This document shows, in pieces, positions 1 to 8,678 of a stretch of DNA of 31,975 bases. A program made the position numbers and the translations under genes. Source of the stretch: a bacterium. Lineage in GTDB: Bacteria; Patescibacteriota; Minisyncoccia; Moranbacterales; UBA2206. Each line of letters begins with the position of its first letter. Positions within the stretch are counted from its first letter, which is position 1. The stretch covers positions 1-31,975 of the forward strand of contig JAJYJP010000003.1 of assembly GCA_021789395.1 (NCBI GenBank). Reading direction: 5' to 3'. The notes under the pieces were generated by a model, which saw nothing but the letters and a program-made list of their open reading frames with translations, had not been told where the DNA came from and ran no database searches.

Positions 1-48
1 TAAGAAAAATTGTGAAGGATGGTTTTATAAAAATGACAATTTAATTAT

Positions 49-120
49 TCCGGCGTAGCTCAATGGTAGAGCAGTTGACTGTTAATCAATTGGTTATAGG
101 TTCGAATCCTATCGCCGGAG
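49..120 (+). tRNA. tRNA-Asn (anticodon GTT)
   Basis: A full cloverleaf can be drawn. The acceptor stem TCCGGCG pairs with CGCCGGA. The D arm is GCTC/GAGC. The anticodon stem GTTGA/TCAAT carries the loop CTGTTAA with anticodon GTT. The T arm is ATAGG/CCTAT with loop TTCGAAT. The discriminator base is G and CCA is not encoded. A convergent serine recombinase gene follows within about 110 nt, so this tRNA may mark the edge of an integrated element. Confidence 0.97.
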
Positions 121-134
121 CCCTGTACTTTTAG

Positions 135-169
135 TATCGAGAGACCGAGACGCTTCAAAACTCTCGATA
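135..169. repeat. Inverted repeat just after tRNA-Asn
   Basis: TATCGAGAG (135-143) and CTCTCGATA (161-169) are perfect inverted copies separated by 17 nt. The element lies between the tRNA and the recombinase gene. It could be a transcript-end hairpin for the tRNA or part of a recombinase attachment site; the sequence alone does not decide. Confidence 0.5.
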
Positions 170-177
170 TTTCAGAG

Positions 178-209
178 CAAAAAACAAGGATGAAAATCCT
201 TGTTTTTTG
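178..209. terminator. Bidirectional intrinsic terminator
   Basis: A perfect 14-bp stem (178-191 with 196-209) has a GAAA loop. It carries A and T runs on its two sides, so it can stop transcription both from the tRNA and from the convergent recombinase gene, whose stop codon is at 232. Confidence 0.85.
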
Positions 210-231
210 TACTTTATTTTATTTAAAACGG

Positions 232-1572
232 TTAATTTTCAGCAGGATTATTTTCTAAAATCAATTGTTTGTTTTTCATAATAAGTTTACTTTTCAAGCT
301 GGCCATCATTTCTCTTTTTTCCACCAAGCTGCCTTCTTTCAAAATATATTTAGCATACATTCGAATATCAAATTCTTGCAGTTTATCAATCTCGTTTTCC
401 TTGCCGTTCATTTTGAGCACCATTCTTTGAAATTTATTGTATCTTTCCACTTCTTCCTGAAATTGTTTTTGCAGTCCGATTTCATTAATATCCAGTTTGT
501 CAATTATACCGGCCAGTTGTAAAATCAATTCTTCTTCGCGCAGATATCCGCATTTGCATTTGTGATCTTTGGATCGGGTACAGCCGTAATAGACGTAAAC
601 ATGCACGTTGCCGTTTTTCTGTTTCTTATATTTTTCTTCGGCCGTCACGCCTGATCCGCACAGTCCGCAAGTTATTAATTTAGTGAAGGCGAAGTCACGG
701 CCTTCCCGCACAATTTGGTCGCGTTTCAATTGGGATTTGGCTAACTCGAATAATTCCTTGGTGATAATCGGCTCGTGTTGGCCTTGGTAGAAGTTGCCAC
801 TGCCCCTGGGATATTCGAAGGTGCCATAGTAGAAGGTATTCTGCAGGATCAGAAAAATATTGCTTAGTGATAAACTTTTACCACCTTTAGTTTTGAAATT
901 AAGTTCAAATTTCAACCAGTGGAATAATTTCCGGCCACTCCATTTTTCGTAAGCCACTCTTTCAAATATCTTGCGGATAATCGGCGCCCTTTCCGGATCA
1001 ATCGTCACGCGTCCTTTTCGATCTAAATTCCTTTCATTCAGATAGCCCGTTGGCGCTACTGTTGGCCAGAGTCCCATTTCTACTCGGGTACGGAGGCCGC
1101 GTTTCACATTGACGCTTTTGTTGTCGTTTTCCAATTTCGCTTGTGAGCAGAGAATCATCAGCAAGAATTTTTCATTCGGCGAATTACTGAATGATTGTCC
1201 GTAGGTTTTAATTTCGAGCAGTAATTTTTGATCCATGAGATCTACCAGCGATCCGAGATCGCCGGCATTACGGCTCAACCTATCCGGCGCCCAAGTTAGG
1301 ATGCCGTTGAATTTTCCTCGGCGGATATCTACTAATAATTCATTGAATACGGGACGTTCGCCGGAGTTTTTGGCCGAGTGGCTTTCCCGTCTGATTTCCG
1401 CAATTTCCAACCCGTCTCGCTCGGCAATCTGCAGCATTTCTTTAACTTGGGAATCGATGGAAAGAACCTGTTTTTCTTCAGATTCAGTTGATTTTCGGGC
1501 GTAAAGGCAGTAACGGACAGGCGTGATAATTGTTTGAGCTTGGGCTACTTGGTTGGTTTTGGTGTATTCCAT
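232..1572 (-). CDS. Large serine recombinase / resolvase-family integrase
   Basis: This 446-residue protein is a large serine recombinase, which cuts and rejoins DNA through a serine-linked intermediate. The N-terminal resolvase domain (about 18-160) has the YARKST motif with the likely catalytic Ser28 and a DRLSRN arginine motif. A central recombinase domain (about 170-290) includes the PTGY segment. A zinc ribbon follows, with CGLCG and then C-x8-C-x-C cysteines (about 305-345), and a C-terminal helical, probably coiled-coil part. The length is normal for the shorter members found in phage and integrative elements. It points toward the tRNA-Asn gene and is divergent from the restriction cassette, consistent with being the integrase of that island. 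An inverted repeat immediately upstream of the start could be its operator. The family call is firm; its role in moving this island is inferred. Confidence 0.93.
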   Translation of the reverse strand: MEYTKTNQVAQAQTIITPVRYCLYARKSTESEEKQVLSIDSQVKEMLQIAERDGLEIAEIRRESHSAKNSGERPVFNELLVDIRRGKFNGILTWAPDRLSRNAGDLGSLVDLMDQKLLLEIKTYGQSFSNSPNEKFLLMILCSQAKLENDNKSVNVKRGLRTRVEMGLWPTVAPTGYLNERNLDRKGRVTIDPERAPIIRKIFERVAYEKWSGRKLFHWLKFELNFKTKGGKSLSLSNIFLILQNTFYYGTFEYPRGSGNFYQGQHEPIITKELFELAKSQLKRDQIVREGRDFAFTKLITCGLCGSGVTAEEKYKKQKNGNVHVYVYYGCTRSKDHKCKCGYLREEELILQLAGIIDKLDINEIGLQKQFQEEVERYNKFQRMVLKMNGKENEIDKLQEFDIRMYAKYILKEGSLVEKREMMASLKSKLIMKNKQLILENNPAEN

Positions 1573-1575
1573 AAA

Positions 1576-1597
1576 GTTGTAATTTAATGGTTACAAC
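1576..1597. promoter_or_regulatory. Possible operator upstream of the recombinase start
   Basis: GTTGTAA and TTACAAC form a perfect 7-bp dyad with an 8-nt spacer, starting 4 nt upstream of the recombinase ATG. A protein-binding site or a leader hairpin would both fit. Confidence 0.3.
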
Positions 1598-1755
1598 CCA
1601 AGGAATGACGCAAGTTCCCAAATTAGTCCAGGGCGTCACAAGTTGGCAAGCTGTTGATAACTAATAGCATAAAAAGCTCTTAAAACTTGCTGAAAATCAC
1701 TTGAGTTGTGGAATTACAAAAAATCCCATTTTAGCTTTATCTTTTCATTTTTCTA

Positions 1756-1908
1756 TGCTAACCTGTTAATGTCTGCCCATTGTTAAAATAGCACAAAGGT
1801 CACTGTCTAATTTACCCGATTGCGGGTAGAGACGGGCAGTTGACCTCCACAATCGGGAGCCTTTGTGCTAACGAAAACAGTGGGCAGACAGGTTGACTGC
1901 CCCTTTTT
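1756..1908 (+). ncRNA. Rod-shaped structured RNA or attenuator leader upstream of mod
   Basis: This non-coding stretch folds into nested stems: 1770-1779 with 1881-1890 (TGTCTGCCCA/TGGGCAGACA), 1789-1799 with 1860-1870 (TAGCACAAAGG and its complement), and 1815-1822 with 1850-1857. The 3' side of the outer stem can instead form a short hairpin, GGGCAG (1882-1887) with CTGCCC (1897-1902), followed by five T. The two folds exclude each other, as in an attenuator. An extended -10-like TGCTAACCT (1756-1764) sits just before the first stem. It may be an independent small RNA ending at 1908 or a switchable leader of the restriction operon. The rest of 1573-1755 shows only one short dyad and no gene. 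Confidence 0.5.
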
Positions 1909-1940
1909 GTTTATAAAATAAATACGCATAGTGTCTGCCT

Positions 1941-4109
1941 ATGCCAAATTTATCCGACAATGAAAAACGGGATATTATTAAATATCTCGAATCAAATAAG
2001 CCACTTCCCGAAAAGTACCGCTTTTTGCTTTTTGATGATGCTAAAGAAGTCGAGCTTTTATGGAACGGAAAGACCGATGAGGTGGAAAATGTGGTTTTGC
2101 CGTTTCAGACAATTGAAAATATTGACGAGCCAAGAAGCGAGGAAAAAATTACGGCGCAAACCTCACTTTTTGATACTTCCGGCCGGCAGATCAAGGGCTG
2201 GTCAAATAAGCTGATTTGGGGCGATAACAAGCTTATTTTATCTTCTCTCAAGAATGGACCGTTCCGCAAGCAAATTGAAGCCGAGGGTGGACTGAAATTG
2301 ATTTATATCGATCCGCCGTTTGACGTGGGCGCGGATTTTTCTATGAATATTGAAATTGGCGAGGATAGCTTTACCAAAAAGCCGTCTGTCATTGAGGAAA
2401 TAGCTTTTCGTGATACTTGGGGAAAGGGAGTGGATAGTTTCATTTCAATGATTTATGAGCGGCTGAAATTGATGCATGGACTTTTGGCGGATAACGGAAG
2501 CATTTATGTGCATTGTGATCATAGAGTTAATAGCTATATGAGGTTGATAATGGATGAAATATTTGGAAAAGATTCTTACAGAAACGAAATAGTATGGTCA
2601 TATCAGGGGTCATGGGTTGAGCCAAAAAATTATTTTCCAAGGCGGCATAATCTGATTCTTTTTTACAAGAAAAATAATAATGATTTTTTTAATAGACAAT
2701 ATGAAGACAATTCTGAGGATCAAGTAAATTTTAAAAGATGGGAGAAGTATCTTGTTGACAATAAAATATTTGGTAAAAATTATCCAAAAGACGATATTAG
2801 GTTTAAAACTTATTTTGATAAGTTTGTTAAAGATAATAAAAGAGAACCAAAAGACGATGACGTTATTTTTGAAATAAAAGGGGCGGTAGTTGGATCAAGT
2901 TGGTATATCAAAAAAGTTGATCCAAAATCACCTGAAAATATTGATTATCCAACACAAAAATCAGAAGCGTTATTGCGCAGAATAATTGAGGCTTCGTCCA
3001 GCGAGAATGATTTAATTGCAGATTTTTTCTGCGGTTCTGGTACAACTTTAGCTGTTGCGGAAAAACTTGGCCGAAAATGGATTGGTACTGACCTTGGTAG
3101 ATTTTCTATTCATACCACTCGCAAAAGAATGATTGGTGTCCAGCGGGAACTCAAAAAAGCTGGCAAAGACTTCCGGGCGTTTGAAATTTTGAATATTGGC
3201 AAATATGAAAGAGAGAAATTTTTGGGCGTAAATGAAAATCTGCGCGAAGAAGAAAAGAGATTGCAAAGAGAGCAGAAAGAAAAGCAGTTTATCCAGCTTA
3301 TTTTGTCCGCCTACAAAGCCGAGCCCGTGGATTCTTTCAATACTTTTGTCGGCAAAAAAAGAGATCGCTTGGTGGCAGTCGGGCAAATTGACACGCCAGT
3401 AACTAATGACTTTTTGGAAAAAATAATCAAAGAGTGCAAAGAAAAAGGCATCACCAAGGCTGATGTTTTGGGTTTTGACTATGAGATGGGCCTTGATTTT
3501 GAAACTGCCAAAAAATTCGGCATTGATATTCAATTCAAAGTCATTCCGCGCGAAGTTTTTGACAAAAAGGCAGTTGAAAAAGGACAAGTTAAATTTTACG
3601 ATGTCGCTTATATCGAAGTGAAACCGATTATTCGAGGCCGCGGCAACAACAAAGAAGTTGCGATTGAGTTGGCCGATTTTTCTGTTTTCTACAACCAAGA
3701 CAACACCGGCGAAGTTGAGGAAAAACTGCAATCCGGCGGAAACAAGATTGTGATTGAAAATGGACAAGTGATAAAAATTTCCAAGGATAAAAATACTGAT
3801 ATCATCGAAAGAGAAGTTTTGACCAAGAAATGGACTGACTGGATTGATTATTGGTCAGTTGATTTCAATTTTGAGAGCAAGCAAGAAATTGTCCGCGTGA
3901 TTAACGAAAAAACCGGCGAGGAAAAGGAGGAATGGACAGGAAGCTATATTTTTGAAAATGAATGGCAGTCATTCCGCACCAAGAAAGACAGAACGCTCGA
4001 GCTCATCTCCGCTTTTAAAGACGCGCCCAAAGGCAAAATGAAAATCGCGGTTAAAGTGATTGATATCTTTGGAAATGATACGACAAAAGTAATTGAGTTA
4101 AAAATATAA
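1941..4109 (+). CDS. mod: Type III restriction-modification DNA methyltransferase (Mod)
   Basis: This 722-residue protein is the modification and recognition subunit of a Type III restriction system; it would methylate adenine (less likely cytosine N4) at the site it recognises. The motifs are in the beta-class order: the catalytic DPPF at residues 124-127 comes before the AdoMet-binding DFFCGSGTT at about 361-369. The segment between them, including an AT-rich stretch around 2560-2960, should hold the target recognition domain. The C-terminal 300 residues are an extension seen in Type III Mods and probably contact Res. The chosen ATG has no SD site and lies inside a small hairpin (GCATA/TATGC), but the MPNLSDNEKRDI start looks natural. 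The stop codon overlaps the ATG of the next gene by 1 nt, so the operon is translationally coupled. Confidence 0.93.
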   Translation: MPNLSDNEKRDIIKYLESNKPLPEKYRFLLFDDAKEVELLWNGKTDEVENVVLPFQTIENIDEPRSEEKITAQTSLFDTSGRQIKGWSNKLIWGDNKLILSSLKNGPFRKQIEAEGGLKLIYIDPPFDVGADFSMNIEIGEDSFTKKPSVIEEIAFRDTWGKGVDSFISMIYERLKLMHGLLADNGSIYVHCDHRVNSYMRLIMDEIFGKDSYRNEIVWSYQGSWVEPKNYFPRRHNLILFYKKNNNDFFNRQYEDNSEDQVNFKRWEKYLVDNKIFGKNYPKDDIRFKTYFDKFVKDNKREPKDDDVIFEIKGAVVGSSWYIKKVDPKSPENIDYPTQKSEALLRRIIEASSSENDLIADFFCGSGTTLAVAEKLGRKWIGTDLGRFSIHTTRKRMIGVQRELKKAGKDFRAFEILNIGKYEREKFLGVNENLREEEKRLQREQKEKQFIQLILSAYKAEPVDSFNTFVGKKRDRLVAVGQIDTPVTNDFLEKIIKECKEKGITKADVLGFDYEMGLDFETAKKFGIDIQFKVIPREVFDKKAVEKGQVKFYDVAYIEVKPIIRGRGNNKEVAIELADFSVFYNQDNTGEVEEKLQSGGNKIVIENGQVIKISKDKNTDIIEREVLTKKWTDWIDYWSVDFNFESKQEIVRVINEKTGEEKEEWTGSYIFENEWQSFRTKKDRTLELISAFKDAPKGKMKIAVKVIDIFGNDTTKVIELKI

Positions 4110-5719
4110 TGAAAATAAAAAATATTCAGGTAAACAATTTTCGCTCCATCGAAAAGATTGATTTAAATCTGGGCGATTTTTGCGTTTTTGTTGGACAGAA
4201 CAATCATGGTAAAACTAATTTTTTTGAAGCGATTGACTGGTTTTATTCTCCCAAGGGAAGCATTGCTGACATAAAAAGAAAGGGCGCGAAAGAAGAAGAG
4301 GCTGTAGAAGTCATGGTTACTTTCACGGGTGTGCAGGAGGGCATTGGTAGAATGAAAAGTGAGAAAAATAAGGCAACGCTTGAAAAAATCCTAAAAAAAG
4401 ACGAAGTAAAAATAAAAAGGTCTTCCAATGCAAAGTCCAGAAGTATTTTTGATGAAGAAAAGCAAGAGTGGACTGAAAAATTACCGACGGGGTTCGACAA
4501 CTCCCTGAACGATTTGCTTCCTAAAATTGAATATGTCAAAACCGAAACTAGTCTTAAGGATATAATAAAGTATGGGAAAAATACGCCCATAGCAGAAATG
4601 CTGGCTGGTGTTTTGGAGATAATTCTGGAGGAAGATGAAAATTATAGAAAATTTAAGGAACAATTCGATAAATTATTTCGGGATGATAATTCAAAAGTAA
4701 AGGCGCAATTAGATGCTTTGAGCCAAGAGGTCAGGTTGTATCTAGTTAAGCAATTTGCAGAATGTTCAAAGGTTGAGTTTAGGGTAAATGATCCAGCATT
4801 TGAAGATCTTTTGAAAAATTTTGAAACCAAAGTTGATGATGGTGTAGAGACTAGTGCAGAGGAAAAGGGGGATGGAATGCAGCGGGCATTGATGCTTGCG
4901 ATAATCCAAGTTTATGCTGATTTCAGGAAAAATAAAGGCGATAAAGCAAAAAACTTCATATTTTTGATTGATGAAGGTGAGTTGCATTTGCATCCAACCG
5001 CACAGCGGAAATTGAAAAATGCATTGAGCGACTTGTCCAAGAAAGGAGACCAGGTCTTATTAAATACGCATTCCTCAGTTTTAGTTACTGATGACGATGA
5101 CACCCAGTTAATTTTTAAAGTTGAAAAATCAAACAAGATAACATCAATTAAAAAGGCTGAAAAAAATGAAAGGCCTTATTTAATTTACGAATTACTCGGT
5201 GGAAGTCCAGCTGACCTTTTGTTGCCAAAGAATTTCTTAATTGTTGAGGGCAGGAGTGATTTAATCTTTATACAAACTATAATCAACAGATTTTATAGTA
5301 GCGAAGTGGATATTCAGATTATTTATGCCGAAGGTGACTATGAAAATCAGCGTAAATCTATGTATGGAATTAACACCGTATTAGTACCGCTTTATATTAG
5401 TCCTTTGTATAAAGAAAGGCTGGTGATACTTTGCGAAACTCCTGCTGATTATAAAAAAGATGGTTTTGATAGCTTCAAGAGAGATTATAAGCGTCTCGTC
5501 GATTGCGGGCAGCTACTTACATTATCCGAAAAAAGTTTGGAAGAATATTATCCCAACCCTTGGAAGAAAACAGAAGATGAGGTTAAAAATATGACTTCGG
5601 AAGATAAGATAAAGTTAGCTAAGAAAGTTGCCGAAGAAATTAAACAAGAGCAATTTGAGAGCGATATGGCGGTTATTCATTCAGCATTATCGAAATGCTG
5701 GTCTTTAGCTTACAAATAA
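4109..5719 (+). CDS. OLD-family AAA ATPase with C-terminal TOPRIM domain
   Basis: This 536-residue protein starts like RecF/OLD ATPases (KIKNIQVNNFRSIEKIDL) with Walker A GQNNHGKT at 29-36. A Walker B-like FLIDEGELHLHP lies around Asp288-Glu289, followed by an ABC-type His-switch segment (LLNTHSSVLV). After the ATPase comes a TOPRIM-like segment beginning IVEGRSD (Glu380). The usual second acidic motif (DxD) is not clear: the matching strand appears to read LVILCETPAD. OLD-family proteins are ATP-dependent nucleases used in phage defence, for example GajA. No GajB-type helicase is present. The gene is sandwiched between mod and res, with a 1-nt overlap and a 1-nt gap, so it is an integral part of the operon rather than a neighbour. 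A role as an extra effector or regulator of the restriction system is inferred. Confidence 0.85.
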   Translation: MKIKNIQVNNFRSIEKIDLNLGDFCVFVGQNNHGKTNFFEAIDWFYSPKGSIADIKRKGAKEEEAVEVMVTFTGVQEGIGRMKSEKNKATLEKILKKDEVKIKRSSNAKSRSIFDEEKQEWTEKLPTGFDNSLNDLLPKIEYVKTETSLKDIIKYGKNTPIAEMLAGVLEIILEEDENYRKFKEQFDKLFRDDNSKVKAQLDALSQEVRLYLVKQFAECSKVEFRVNDPAFEDLLKNFETKVDDGVETSAEEKGDGMQRALMLAIIQVYADFRKNKGDKAKNFIFLIDEGELHLHPTAQRKLKNALSDLSKKGDQVLLNTHSSVLVTDDDDTQLIFKVEKSNKITSIKKAEKNERPYLIYELLGGSPADLLLPKNFLIVEGRSDLIFIQTIINRFYSSEVDIQIIYAEGDYENQRKSMYGINTVLVPLYISPLYKERLVILCETPADYKKDGFDSFKRDYKRLVDCGQLLTLSEKSLEEYYPNPWKKTEDEVKNMTSEDKIKLAKKVAEEIKQEQFESDMAVIHSALSKCWSLAYK

Positions 5720-5720
5720 T

Positions 5721-8393
5721 ATGGCTTTACACAAAAATTTTCCAAAAGACAAGTTCCAAATTCTTGATCCAGCGATCAGGTGGTTTCCGGCGGATGAAGA
5801 CTTACGCAAAGAAGGCTATGAAAAGCTTTTGCCGCCTTTTGTGCCAGAATTGCGTGAAAAGGTTGCAGAGTGGCGTAAAAAAGATTATGTGGGGGCTAGC
5901 GAAACTTCCAAAGCCTTGCTGAATTGGTGGTTCAAGGAACCGCACACGATTTTTACCAAAGACGGCACCAGCATCGCTTTCCAATACTATTTTGCCCAAA
6001 GAGAAGCGGTAGAAACGATTATTTGGCTGTATGATGTGGAAAAAGTTTCTAGCAAATATGACCTAATCAAGTTTGATAAATTGGGTCGCGTCAGCCCGAA
6101 TATGTTCACTGAAGATTGGCTGCGTTTTGTGATCAAGATGGCGACCGGCAGCGGCAAGACAAAAGTCATGAGCTTGCTCCTGGCTTGGTCGTATTTTCAC
6201 AAACTCTATGAGGAGGGATCAGAACTTTCCAAAAACTTTTTACTTATCACGCCCAACATCATTGTTTTGGACAGGATCAAGAACGATTTTGAAGGCTTGA
6301 AAATATTCTACGAAGATCCGATTTTGCCGGATAATGGCTACTGCGGCCAAAATTGGCAGGACGATTTTCAGATTAAACTGCACCTGCAGGACGAAGTTGG
6401 CACTGTTTCCAAATCAGGCAATATCTTCCTGACCAATATTCACCGCGTGTATGAAGGCAGTATCAATGAAGCCAGTTTTGATGACGAAGACACCTCGGAT
6501 TATTTTATGGGTAGCAAAGTGGTCGGCAAAACCAATGATTCTAAAGTTGATCTGGGCGAAATCGTGCGCGATGTTGATGAATTGATGGTGATCAACGACG
6601 AAGCGCATCATATCCATGATCCGAAAATGGCTTGGTTCAAATCGATTGAAGATATTCATCACAAATTGTTGCAAAAAGGCGCGAAGTTATCCTTGCAGAT
6701 CGATGTGACAGCAACACCGAAGAATAATCGCGGCGAGATTTTTGTACAAACCGTTTCGGATTATCCTTTGGTGGAAGCCATTCATCAGGGAGTAGTCAAA
6801 AATCCGGTTTTGCCGGACCAGGCCAGCCGCGCGAAACTGCAAGAAAAACAAAGCTCGCTTTTCGCCGAGAAGTATGAAGATTTTATTCGCCTGGGCGTGG
6901 AAGAATGGCAAAAAACTTATCAAGAACTGGAACCCACCGGCAAAAAATCGATTTTGTTTATCATGACCGATGACACCAAAAACTGCGATGACGTGGCTGA
7001 ATTTCTGGAAAAAAGCTATCCTCAACTCAAAGGCGCGGTGCTGACCATTCACACCAACAAAAGTGGTGAAATCTCGGAAACCGTCACCGGCAAAAAAGAA
7101 AAAGAACTTCAGGAACTGCGCAAAAAAGCCAATGAGATTGATAGTCTGGAAAGTCCTCACAAGGTTATTGTGTCCGTTTTGATGCTCAAAGAAGGTTGGG
7201 ATGTTAAAAATGTGACGACTATTGTCGGTTTGCGTCCATATGGATCAGATTCGAAGATATTGCCTGAACAGACGCTTGGCCGCGGTTTGCGCCGGATGTT
7301 CTTTGGCCAAGATGTGGAAGAATATGTGAGCGTTATCGGCACACCGGCTTTTATGGAATTTGTGGAATCAATCAAGGCCGAAGGCGTTGAACTGGAAAAA
7401 AGAAAAATGGATCGCTCTGGCTCGCCGATTACGCCGACCGTTATTGAAGTTGATTATCAAAACCCCAAAAAAGACATTGAAAATCTGGATATTGAGCTTC
7501 CGGTTTTGACTCCAAGAATACAAAGGGAATACAAAAACCTCGGCCTGCTTAACGTTTCGGAATTTAAAAACGAAAAACTAGCTGTCAAACAATTTTCTGA
7601 TGAGGAGAAAAAAGAAATTGTTTTCAAAGAAGTGATCGATGACAAAACGCACCATACCACTATTCTTAACAGCTCCGTTGAGCCGAATTATCAAAGCGTG
7701 GTCGGTTTTTTTGTGCAGAGGATAATGAAGGAACTGCGCCTTTTTGGCTGCTACGATATTCTTTTTGGTAAAGTGAAAGAATTCATCACCGCGGATTTGT
7801 TCAAGGAAGACGTTGATCTCAACGACGCCAATATCCTGCGAAATCTTTCCGAACTAGAAGCGGTGAAAACTATTATTGAAACATTCAAGAAAGGAATCAA
7901 TAATCTGACCGTGCAGGATGTTGGCGACACGGAAATCAAAAATTATCTCAAGATTAGCAGCGCCCGGCCGTTTGTGGTCACTGATAAAAAATATTTGCTG
8001 CCCAAAAAGAGCGTTTTCAACAAAATTGTCGGCGACAGCGATTTCGAGCTTGAGTTTGCGGACTTTTTGGAAGGCGCAGATGATGTGTTGTCTTTTGCCA
8101 AAAATTATTACGAGATCCATTTCAAGATTGACTACAAAAATGCCAGCGGCGCTATTTCCAGCTATTACCCCGACTTTTTCGTGAAAACCGATAACAAAAC
8201 GATTTACATCGTGGAAACCAAAGGCCGCGAAGATTTGGACGATATTGAAAAAATCAAAAGATTGGCCCAATGGTGCGCAGATGCTAGTGAACGGCAAAAA
8301 AAGATTAAATACAAGATGCTTTATGTGAAGCAGGAAGAGTGGGAAAAGTACAAGCCAAAAAGTTTTAAGGAGGTGATTAAACTGTTTGCGTAA
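5721..8393 (+). CDS. res: Type III restriction enzyme subunit (Res), helicase-nuclease
   Basis: This 890-residue protein is a superfamily-2 helicase fused to a nuclease, the cleavage subunit of Type III restriction systems. Walker A ATGSGKT is at 141-147, the DEAH box at 293-296 (INDEAHHIHDP), and motif VI GRGLRR at 520-525. The C-terminal PD-(D/E)xK nuclease is visible as YYPDFF (Asp818) followed by VETKG (Glu832, Lys834). All core residues are present, so the enzyme should be active. It follows the OLD-like gene after 1 nt, with no SD site of its own, and a terminator lies about 180 nt downstream. It would cut DNA only when complexed with the Mod protein encoded two genes upstream. Confidence 0.95.
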   Translation: MALHKNFPKDKFQILDPAIRWFPADEDLRKEGYEKLLPPFVPELREKVAEWRKKDYVGASETSKALLNWWFKEPHTIFTKDGTSIAFQYYFAQREAVETIIWLYDVEKVSSKYDLIKFDKLGRVSPNMFTEDWLRFVIKMATGSGKTKVMSLLLAWSYFHKLYEEGSELSKNFLLITPNIIVLDRIKNDFEGLKIFYEDPILPDNGYCGQNWQDDFQIKLHLQDEVGTVSKSGNIFLTNIHRVYEGSINEASFDDEDTSDYFMGSKVVGKTNDSKVDLGEIVRDVDELMVINDEAHHIHDPKMAWFKSIEDIHHKLLQKGAKLSLQIDVTATPKNNRGEIFVQTVSDYPLVEAIHQGVVKNPVLPDQASRAKLQEKQSSLFAEKYEDFIRLGVEEWQKTYQELEPTGKKSILFIMTDDTKNCDDVAEFLEKSYPQLKGAVLTIHTNKSGEISETVTGKKEKELQELRKKANEIDSLESPHKVIVSVLMLKEGWDVKNVTTIVGLRPYGSDSKILPEQTLGRGLRRMFFGQDVEEYVSVIGTPAFMEFVESIKAEGVELEKRKMDRSGSPITPTVIEVDYQNPKKDIENLDIELPVLTPRIQREYKNLGLLNVSEFKNEKLAVKQFSDEEKKEIVFKEVIDDKTHHTTILNSSVEPNYQSVVGFFVQRIMKELRLFGCYDILFGKVKEFITADLFKEDVDLNDANILRNLSELEAVKTIIETFKKGINNLTVQDVGDTEIKNYLKISSARPFVVTDKKYLLPKKSVFNKIVGDSDFELEFADFLEGADDVLSFAKNYYEIHFKIDYKNASGAISSYYPDFFVKTDNKTIYIVETKGREDLDDIEKIKRLAQWCADASERQKKIKYKMLYVKQEEWEKYKPKSFKEVIKLFA

Positions 8394-8499
8394 AGTAAGG
8401 AAAAATAATTTTTCAGTAGAAATAAGTGAAGGAATTTTGGAAAGACAAAAGGAAATTGAAATCGATATTTCAGAAATACTCGTAGAAACCCAAAAGTGA
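8386..8499 (+). CDS. Possible 37-residue acidic micro-ORF at the end of res
   Basis: A TTG start overlaps the 3' end of res and is preceded by AAGGAGGTGATT (8367-8378), a complete SD match. It reads through about 37 codons of charged, helix-like sequence to a TGA at 8497. The SD match lies inside the res codons for KEVI and may be chance. No homology is recognised. The rest of 8500-8650 holds only the terminator and the next promoter. Confidence 0.25.
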   Translation: MRKVRKNNFSVEISEGILERQKEIEIDISEILVETQK

Positions 8500-8576
8500 T
8501 TTTAATTGAAAGACGTCAGCGCCGCTAGAAACCAAATCGTACGTAAAGAATAAAATTCTCTCTAATTTGCAAAATC

Positions 8577-8604
8577 AACCAGTCTTTTGAGGCTGGTTTA
8601 TTTT
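8577..8604 (+). terminator. Terminator of the restriction operon
   Basis: AACCAG (8577-8582) pairs with CTGGTT (8593-8598), with extra inner pairs, followed by a T-rich tail. It closes the mod-OLD-res transcript. Confidence 0.7.
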
Positions 8605-8614
8605 CATTACAATG

Positions 8615-8643
8615 TTCCATTTTAAGCCAAATTAGGCTATAAT
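8615..8643 (+). promoter_or_regulatory. Promoter of the VWA / variable-protein operon
   Basis: A perfect -10 TATAAT is at 8638-8643. A weak -35 (TTCCAT, 8615-8620) lies 17 nt upstream. The predicted start near 8650 leaves a leader of about 30 nt before the ATG at 8679 and makes the in-frame GTG at 8655 an unlikely start. Confidence 0.6.
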
Positions 8644-8678
8644 TAAGGTGTAAGGTGAATCCTCCTCGTTTTATTTAT

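Noticed and set aside
1756..1908. Retron non-coding RNA
   Set aside because: Inverted repeats are present, but no reverse transcriptase gene is adjacent.
3048..3767. 239-codon leftward frame inside mod
   Set aside because: It is a shadow of the well-supported Mod reading frame, Phe/Asn-rich and without motifs.
6687..7160. 157-codon leftward frame inside res
   Set aside because: It is opposite the conserved helicase domains and has no recognisable protein features.
8655..8678. GTG start eight codons upstream of the VWA fusion gene
   Set aside because: It lies only about 12 nt after the -10 box, so the transcript would hardly contain it; the ATG at 8679 fits better.
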